A stretch of 64,000 nucleotides of DNA, from the NCBI GenBank assembly GCA_964539095.1, contig CAZIFL010000011.1, forward strand, positions 1 through 64,000. Direction: 5' to 3'. This DNA is from DAIPKP01 sp964539095 (GTDB taxonomy: Bacteria; Synergistota; Synergistia; Synergistales; Aminiphilaceae). The notes beneath the pieces are model-generated. The model ran no database searches, was not told the DNA's origin, and saw nothing but the letters and a program-made list of their open reading frames with translations. How positions within the stretch are numbered: the first letter of the stretch is position 1; each line of letters starts with the position of its first letter. The position numbers and the translations under genes were made by a program. Positions 59,490-64,000 of the stretch are shown one piece after another.

Positions 59490-61181
59490 CTATCCGATCC
59501 GCTCCTTACGATCTTCTTCATCTGCCAGGGTGAAGATCTGCTCTATCGCTTCTTTTCCCAGAAGCCGGAGTAGTCGTTCCTCCTCCGTAAGAATCTCTCC
59601 CCGCTCTCCCAAAACTACGCAGGCCCCGTCACGGATATCCGTGAGAATCTCTCCCCGGGCCACTCCGTTTTGAAGTCCCGGAGCGTCCAGAATCCCCCGT
59701 TGGATGGCGTTCACGTAGGTATAAGGATCTCCGAAGGGGTCTGCGGCCTCTGGAGGAGCGCAGGAGGCCACTGCCATAAGGAGAAGCCGGGCTTCCTTGA
59801 GAAGTTGCTCCTTTCGGAGAAGCACCCTCTGATCCTCCCCGTAGGAGGCATCTCCGAGAAGGCAGTTTTCCATCACTTGCTTGGCTATGCGACAGCTTTC
59901 GATAATTTCCTTTGCTCCGGCGGCATACTCCGCCTCACAGTAGGCCACCACGTGAAGAATATCTGGGGAGAGCTGCATTCCCAGGGCGGTGGCATGGGCG
60001 AGTTGTCCCTTGGCCCGGTAGAGATCCGAGGGCATACCCAAAAGCCCCGGCCGTACCTCTACAAGCACCCGAAAATCCGGAGATTCTAGCTCTTCCAACA
60101 GTTCTCGGTAGGCGAGCATCTTCGCCACATCCTGCCGGGGGGAGACGTTACCCGGAGTGTTCAGCATCATCTGGGCCACATAGGTACGGATCCCCAGAGC
60201 CTTGGCGGTACGAGCCGAAAAAATCCCGGCGGCCACGAAGAGAGCGTCGTGAGCCCCCCGAAGTCCCCATTGATGGGGTTCGTTGATTTCCAGGGGGATC
60301 CCTTGTTGGGCATGCCACCGCATGGCGGCGAAATTCTCCGGAATGGATTGCTCCGGGAGGCGGGGGGAACGGCCGTCTAGGGAGCTGTACCAGGATATGG
60401 GAATAGCGGCCCAGGCGTTGTTCAGGGTGCGCCGCAGTAGCGAAGCGTATTCCAGAAGCCGGGTAGTTCCGGCATAGCAGCGTAGCAGGGGAAAGTTGCC
60501 GCACCGAGTGGCCTCGTAGAGGCTTTGCAAATCCCCGGGAGTACGAAAGGGGCACCCCCCCGCGCCGTTCAAGGTGGGGTCCATCTTGGAGGGATCGAAT
60601 AAATACTGCTGTCCGTTCTGATCCGGAGCCAGAGAGAGCACGTCCAGCACTTCTGCCAGGGCGATCTCCCGGGCGGCTTCCCGGGTTTTTTCCAGGGAGG
60701 GAAGCCCTAAATGATGGCGCAGAATGGGATAGGGGGCGGATTGATCTACCCGGGAAATCAGATCGTCAGGATATTTGCGAGGCCCCATCTCTTCGGGATC
60801 TCCCCGAAGCCAGGCCATGACCTCCGAAGCCCCTTCGGTGGCGAAAACTTTTTGAAAGAGCCCCGTCTCCTTTGCAGCTTGCGCCACTGGGACCGTCCCC
60901 GCTGCGGTAAGTACCGGGTTTATCCCCGCCTTGCGAAGCTCCTGAGCGGTTTCCAGAAAGAGATGTTTTCCCACCTCGGGAGTAAGGCGGTATGAAAGGG
61001 CCACCCAGTCGGCTTTCCACTCCACCGCCAGGGCCGCCACCTTTTCGGGAGCCGTGGCGGGACCGGTGAAAGAGACTTCGTATCCCACCTGACGGGCTAG
61101 GCGGAGAAAGTTCAGAACTCCTGCGGTATGAACACAGTTTCCAAGGCACGCTCCGAGTATGCGGCATTTCCTCGTATCCAT
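59490..61181 (-). CDS. Cobalamin-binding mutase-like protein (N-terminal B12 domain + TIM-barrel-like domain)
   Basis: A 563-residue protein. Residues 1-120 fit a B12-binding domain: CVHTAG (16-21) sits where DxHxxG is expected, with Cys for Asp and His18 as possible axial ligand; exactly 41 residues later comes SYR (63-65) where SxL is expected, then AG near 94-95 for GG. The rest (CYAGTTRLLEYAS, LNNAWAAIPISWYSSLDGRS, PLEINEPHQWGLRGAHDA, QMMLNTPGNVSP) resembles the barrel subunit of cobalamin mutases such as glutamate mutase by general look only. It overlaps the upstream opine-dehydrogenase-like gene by 70 bp. ATG 61181 follows GGGGAGGTG. The reaction is unknown. Confidence 0.7.
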   Translation of the reverse strand: MDTRKCRILGACLGNCVHTAGVLNFLRLARQVGYEVSFTGPATAPEKVAALAVEWKADWVALSYRLTPEVGKHLFLETAQELRKAGINPVLTAAGTVPVAQAAKETGLFQKVFATEGASEVMAWLRGDPEEMGPRKYPDDLISRVDQSAPYPILRHHLGLPSLEKTREAAREIALAEVLDVLSLAPDQNGQQYLFDPSKMDPTLNGAGGCPFRTPGDLQSLYEATRCGNFPLLRCYAGTTRLLEYASLLRRTLNNAWAAIPISWYSSLDGRSPRLPEQSIPENFAAMRWHAQQGIPLEINEPHQWGLRGAHDALFVAAGIFSARTAKALGIRTYVAQMMLNTPGNVSPRQDVAKMLAYRELLEELESPDFRVLVEVRPGLLGMPSDLYRAKGQLAHATALGMQLSPDILHVVAYCEAEYAAGAKEIIESCRIAKQVMENCLLGDASYGEDQRVLLRKEQLLKEARLLLMAVASCAPPEAADPFGDPYTYVNAIQRGILDAPGLQNGVARGEILTDIRDGACVVLGERGEILTEEERLLRLLGKEAIEQIFTLADEEDRKERIG

Positions 61182-62275
61182 GTTTGCAGCACCTCCCCGT
61201 AGAGTGAAACCTGAATAATTTCATCCCGTCCCATTCCCTGAAGCCCCATGGTCTCCAAGCTTCGTGAGCGGAGATGGAAGTTTTCTTTCAAAAGCAGATT
61301 GGTGTTGGTTACCATGCAGTCCATTATGGGGGTAGGAACTCCCACCACTCGGGCGAAGCCGATCATGGGCACCAGCCCGGTGGCCACATCTTCCATGATA
61401 TACCTGTGTCGGAGGGTGCACGGGCCGCCGATCTTCTGGTACGCCGGAACCTTGTGGATAATTTCGTGAAGCGTACTCCCCTCTACGTCATAGGCCGATG
61501 CGATCCAATGCTTGAGGGGGAGCAGGTGGAGTCCGTAGGCATGCCCGATGGAGATTCGTTCGTTATCCATGCGTTCCACCAAATCCGCCACGGAGGGGCT
61601 GAATCCGTCGAGATAGTGACGATGGGGAAATTTCCCGTTTTCCACTTTGCTGGCGGAAAAGAGAAGGGGGACGGGATGCAGCATGGCACCGTAGTTGCTT
61701 AGGCTTGTGTAGAGCACCGAAGGTGCCTTCAGAAGGTTCGGGATATGGGGAAGCAGCTCTCCCAAACATTCCCCGGTTTCCCGGGCGGGAAGGCTTGCTA
61801 GATGTACCTCCCGTTTCGTGCCGTAGATATGAATGGCTCCCTCTTCGTCCAGCCGGGAGGCGAAGAGGGTTGTCTCCAGCTCCGCCACGGGGTTTCGTTT
61901 GAAGGATGTCTCTCGAAGAATACGGCAAAATTCGAAGGCTCCACCGCTTCGGCAGGGGTGTAGCAGGATCTTCTGATGAGGTTTCAGGTGCACTGCCACG
62001 TTCCGGGCAAGATCTCCGTGAGCGAGGCTGGTGGTGCTGATAAAGATAATGGCCGCTTTTTCCAGAGCCTCATCCAAGCGGGTGGTGACCTTTTCAAGAG
62101 TTACCGCAGATCGCTTTTCCTCCGCATCCACCACCTGGAGGGTTCTGTTACGGATATGCTTCAGCCGTTCCGCGTGACGGTTATACAGAGTAACCGCAAG
62201 TCCCTTTCCAGCGAGATATGCTGCAAGGGCCTGACCGGCATTGCCGGCACCGAGAACAGAAATATGACGGATCAT
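61112..62275 (-). CDS. NAD(P)-dependent opine/octopine dehydrogenase-family protein
   Basis: A 387-residue protein with N-terminal Rossmann motif VLGAGNAGQALAAYLAGKG (7-25) and the C-terminal NAD/NADP octopine/nopaline dehydrogenase helical domain (LKAPSVLYTSLSNYGAMLHPVPLLFSA; HAYGLHLLPLKHW). Such enzymes reductively join an amino acid and a 2-oxo acid or run the reverse, oxidative cleavage. ATG 62275 has AAGGAGG 8 bp upstream; GTG 62284 sits on the site. The long 70-bp overlap with the cobalamin-domain gene argues for coupled production in equal amounts. Confidence 0.82.
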   Translation of the reverse strand: MIRHISVLGAGNAGQALAAYLAGKGLAVTLYNRHAERLKHIRNRTLQVVDAEEKRSAVTLEKVTTRLDEALEKAAIIFISTTSLAHGDLARNVAVHLKPHQKILLHPCRSGGAFEFCRILRETSFKRNPVAELETTLFASRLDEEGAIHIYGTKREVHLASLPARETGECLGELLPHIPNLLKAPSVLYTSLSNYGAMLHPVPLLFSASKVENGKFPHRHYLDGFSPSVADLVERMDNERISIGHAYGLHLLPLKHWIASAYDVEGSTLHEIIHKVPAYQKIGGPCTLRHRYIMEDVATGLVPMIGFARVVGVPTPIMDCMVTNTNLLLKENFHLRSRSLETMGLQGMGRDEIIQVSLYGEVLQTWIRGNAAYSERALETVFIPQEF

Positions 62276-62498
62276 GATTTCCACCTCCTTCTACAGGTAA
62301 TATTTTTAATTTTGAGAGATTGTTTTGCGGTTCCCCCAGGAACTCCAGAAAGGTTTCTGGAGCTAGGAGGATCTTTCCTTCCCGATAGGGAAAGGCCCGA
62401 GAGCCGCTGTTTTGTAGTGCCACCAAGGAAAAGATAGCCAAAGAGAAGAGTGTCGTGAAAAAAAACATGGACAAGGGCAAAAATCTCTACTGCCGGAA
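62276..62498 (-). other. Long 5' leader of the opine-dehydrogenase/B12-domain operon
   Basis: About 215 nt between the predicted transcription start and the ATG. On the minus strand it holds hairpins CTTTCCC/GGGAA-GGAAAG (about 62376-62398) and CTCCAGAAA/TTTCTGGAG (about 62343-62362). I do not see the cobalamin-riboswitch GCCACTG box. It may be a regulatory RNA leader of another kind or an ordinary leader. Confidence 0.4.
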
Positions 62499-62527
62499 AT
62501 TATAGCACCTCTCGCGTCGCATGACAA
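62499..62527 (-). promoter_or_regulatory. Promoter of the opine-dehydrogenase/B12-domain operon
   Basis: Minus-strand TTGTCA (62527-62522) and TATAAT (62504-62499) with a 17-bp spacer. The region from here to 62761 has no gene; it should also carry the promoter of the rightward gene at 62762, where only a TACAAT near 62634 stands out. Confidence 0.7.
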
Positions 62528-62761
62528 GAAAGTGTCGGAATTGTTTGTTCGCGCCGTGTTTTTTGCCACTCCTTGGATCCTAAAAAAAGGGAGAGAGGAG
62601 GCCTTTTTCTTTCGGAAAAAGTTTTCCTCCGTTACAATGAAGCTGGTTTTCGACAGATCCAGAGGACTTCTGTGTAGATAGCGGATCAGAGAGCATGTAA
62701 TCGTAAGAGTCTCGAAGAAAAACCTTCGAAAAACTTTTGGAAAAGGCGAAAGGAGATAGCG

Positions 62762-64000
62762 ATGGGGGTTACGCTGCATTCCTATGTACGGGTAGGTGAG
62801 ATATGGGAGGACCCTGCCTTTCGCTCTCTTCGGGAGAGAGAGGCTCTCTTTCTGGTTCCTTCGGGAAAGGAGCGTCCCTATCTTGTGGAGGAGCTTCGGG
62901 GAGAGGCCTTTTGGGGTTCCTCCCGCTCCATCCTTACCTGGAGTGGATTGGTGCGCTTTCTGGCGGAGCGGCTGGAGGAGGGGGGACTCCGGGTGGCTCT
63001 GCGCCGTCAGATCGACCCTCCGGATCACTGGATCATTCTTCGGCATCTTTGGAGCCGTCTTTGCGCTCAAGCCCCCGAGGGAGCCCTCCCCCGAGGGATG
63101 CAACACCCCTCCTTTGTACGGATCTGCGGGGGGATCCTTCGGGAGATGCTTCGGGAGGATGTCACCTCTGGGCATCTCCGGGCCCTTTGGGGGTGCTCCT
63201 CCTGTACCCCCAAAGAGGTCTGTACCCGCCAGGGGGAGGAGGGCAGTAGGGATCCCCAGAGCTGGTTCTGCTGGCTTCTCGGAGCCTACGAAAGCTATCT
63301 GGAGGAGCACCGCCTGGCGGACAGTGCCCAGATAGCTTCCCTGGGTGCGGATCTTCTCCGGCGTCCTGAGGCTCGGGAGATACTCACGCCGCTCTTTCGT
63401 AAAAATCCCCTGGTGCTGGTGGGATTTCTCTCCTTCGCCTCGGGGCAGCTTCGGCTGGTGCGGGAGCTTATCGCCCTGGGGGGGGAGGTGCAGCTCTGGG
63501 TTCCCTCGGCGGGGCTCTCCCCCTGGAATTCCCAAACCCGGCAGGGGTGTTATGCTGCGGGGGATCAGCTCCGCATGGCTTCGGTTTTGCCTTCGTCGCC
63601 TTCTTCCTCCTCCCTGCCGGGAAAGCTCTACCGCCTCTCCGGAGGCGATGCCGGGATGACTGCGGAGCTTCTCGCCCGGGAGCTTGCCCTCTGGTCTCTG
63701 CAAAAGGGGTACTTCGGAGAGAGGGAGATCCCCTTTCCCTCCTGGGAGAATATCGCCTTGGTGGCCCCAGAGGAGGAGATTCCCTCTCTGGAAGAGGCCC
63801 TTGGGAAGTACCGTCTCCCCTACAGCGTTATGGATCCCCTCCCTCTGGGCAACACCCCTCTCTGGGGAATCTTCCGGCGCATGCTCTCTCTCGCCCTGGA
63901 GGACTGGCCCGGGGAGGAGACTGCCAGGCTCCTGGGACACCTCTTCTTCGGAGGCAAAGCCTTCCCCCTCTCCCGAGCCTTGCAGCAGCTCCCTCGGGGA
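62762..64000 (+). CDS. AddB-like ATP-dependent nuclease/helicase subunit (partial, runs off the window)
   Basis: An open frame of 413 codons without a stop, truncated by the window edge. It starts with ATG 62762 after AAAGGAG at 6 bp. Segments such as LFLVPSGKERPYLVEEL near residues 30-46, SILTWSGLVRFLAERL, LVLVGFLSFASGQLRLVRELIALGGEVQLWVPS and ENIALVAPEEEIPSLEEALGKYRLPYSV follow the pattern of inactivated-helicase/PD-(D/E)XK subunits (AddB/RexB type) in recombination. The catalytic nuclease motif would lie outside the window, so the call is moderate. Confidence 0.65.
   Translation, partial: MGVTLHSYVRVGEIWEDPAFRSLREREALFLVPSGKERPYLVEELRGEAFWGSSRSILTWSGLVRFLAERLEEGGLRVALRRQIDPPDHWIILRHLWSRLCAQAPEGALPRGMQHPSFVRICGGILREMLREDVTSGHLRALWGCSSCTPKEVCTRQGEEGSRDPQSWFCWLLGAYESYLEEHRLADSAQIASLGADLLRRPEAREILTPLFRKNPLVLVGFLSFASGQLRLVRELIALGGEVQLWVPSAGLSPWNSQTRQGCYAAGDQLRMASVLPSSPSSSSLPGKLYRLSGGDAGMTAELLARELALWSLQKGYFGEREIPFPSWENIALVAPEEEIPSLEEALGKYRLPYSVMDPLPLGNTPLWGIFRRMLSLALEDWPGEETARLLGHLFFGGKAFPLSRALQQLPRG

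Noticed and set aside
62181..62480. A 99-residue minus-strand frame with a hydrophobic start in the opine-dehydrogenase leader
   Set aside because: No ribosome site, and most of it overlaps the real gene in another frame.
62276..62498. Cobalamin riboswitch in the leader of the B12-domain operon
   Set aside because: The conserved GCCACTG box and the usual core are not visible; only generic hairpins are.
62363..63940. A 525-residue minus-strand frame opposite the AddB-like gene
   Set aside because: Low-complexity, no ribosome site, antisense to a frame with a good start and family pattern.

Overview
The window reads as chromosomal DNA of a fairly GC-rich, strictly anaerobic, amino-acid-fermenting bacterium. 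My best guess is a member of the Synergistota; this is inferred from gene content and style, not from a marker gene. Pointers are lysine 2,3-aminomutase, a glycyl-radical hydroxyproline dehydratase with its activase, the 2-amino-4-oxopentanoate thiolase/2,4-diaminopentanoate dehydrogenase set of ornithine fermentation, MinD/Mrp/NifX-type genes like those of the 'orange protein' clusters of anaerobes, M20 peptidases and many amino-acid-type transporters. I see no rRNA, tRNA, CRISPR array, prophage or intact insertion sequence.

Layout. 1-7018: a leftward regulon with a GntR regulator, then two saccharopine-dehydrogenase-like proteins, a DapF-like epimerase, an NhaC-type antiporter and an Asp/Glu-racemase-like enzyme, probably an uncharacterised amino-acid pathway. 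7231-8825: a class IV aminotransferase and a cyclase-family protein. 8899-14416 (leftward): ogt, a repeat element, a winged-helix-like gene and a 1307-residue fusion of an AAA ATPase with a HerA-like ATPase. 14565-20049: MOSC, B3/B4, MFS and EamA genes, gpmA and two exported thioredoxin-like proteins. 20164-23640: two lytic transglycosylases, a CCA-adding enzyme and trmO. 23776-27948: kamA, an M20 peptidase and a sodium symporter. 28331-33739: RpiR regulator, MFS, cupin, C69 dipeptidase and GAPDH. 34129-37758: an 'orange protein'-like Fe-S/P-loop operon. 38253-43385: isochorismatase-like gene, then GntR, activase and hydroxyproline dehydratase. 43612-45379: a more A+T-rich AAA ATPase + DUF4276 pair, a defence candidate. 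45519-47038: trpB alone behind a complete Trp attenuator. 47103-53579: IclR regulator and the ortA-ortB-ord-M20-YfcC operon. 53846-59368: MscS channel, LemA, DUF2207 and a solute-binding protein. 59490-62527: an opine-dehydrogenase-like gene overlapping a B12-binding mutase-like gene. 62762-64000: start of an AddB-like nuclease/helicase subunit cut by the window edge.

How the genes work together. Much of the window concerns capture and fermentation of amino acids (lysine, ornithine-derived 2,4-diaminopentanoate, hydroxyproline, and one or two unidentified substrates). Each catabolic block has its own transporter, peptidase or regulator, and several have a readable sigma70-type promoter. The most unusual observations are a ~290-bp repeat element present three times (1-127, 13636-13921, 37755-38048) that can fold along its whole length and whose end stems differ in sequence but keep pairing, and the overlapping opine-dehydrogenase/cobalamin-domain pair. 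The AAA-HerA fusion with its small partner and the Trp attenuator on a solitary trpB also deserve attention.
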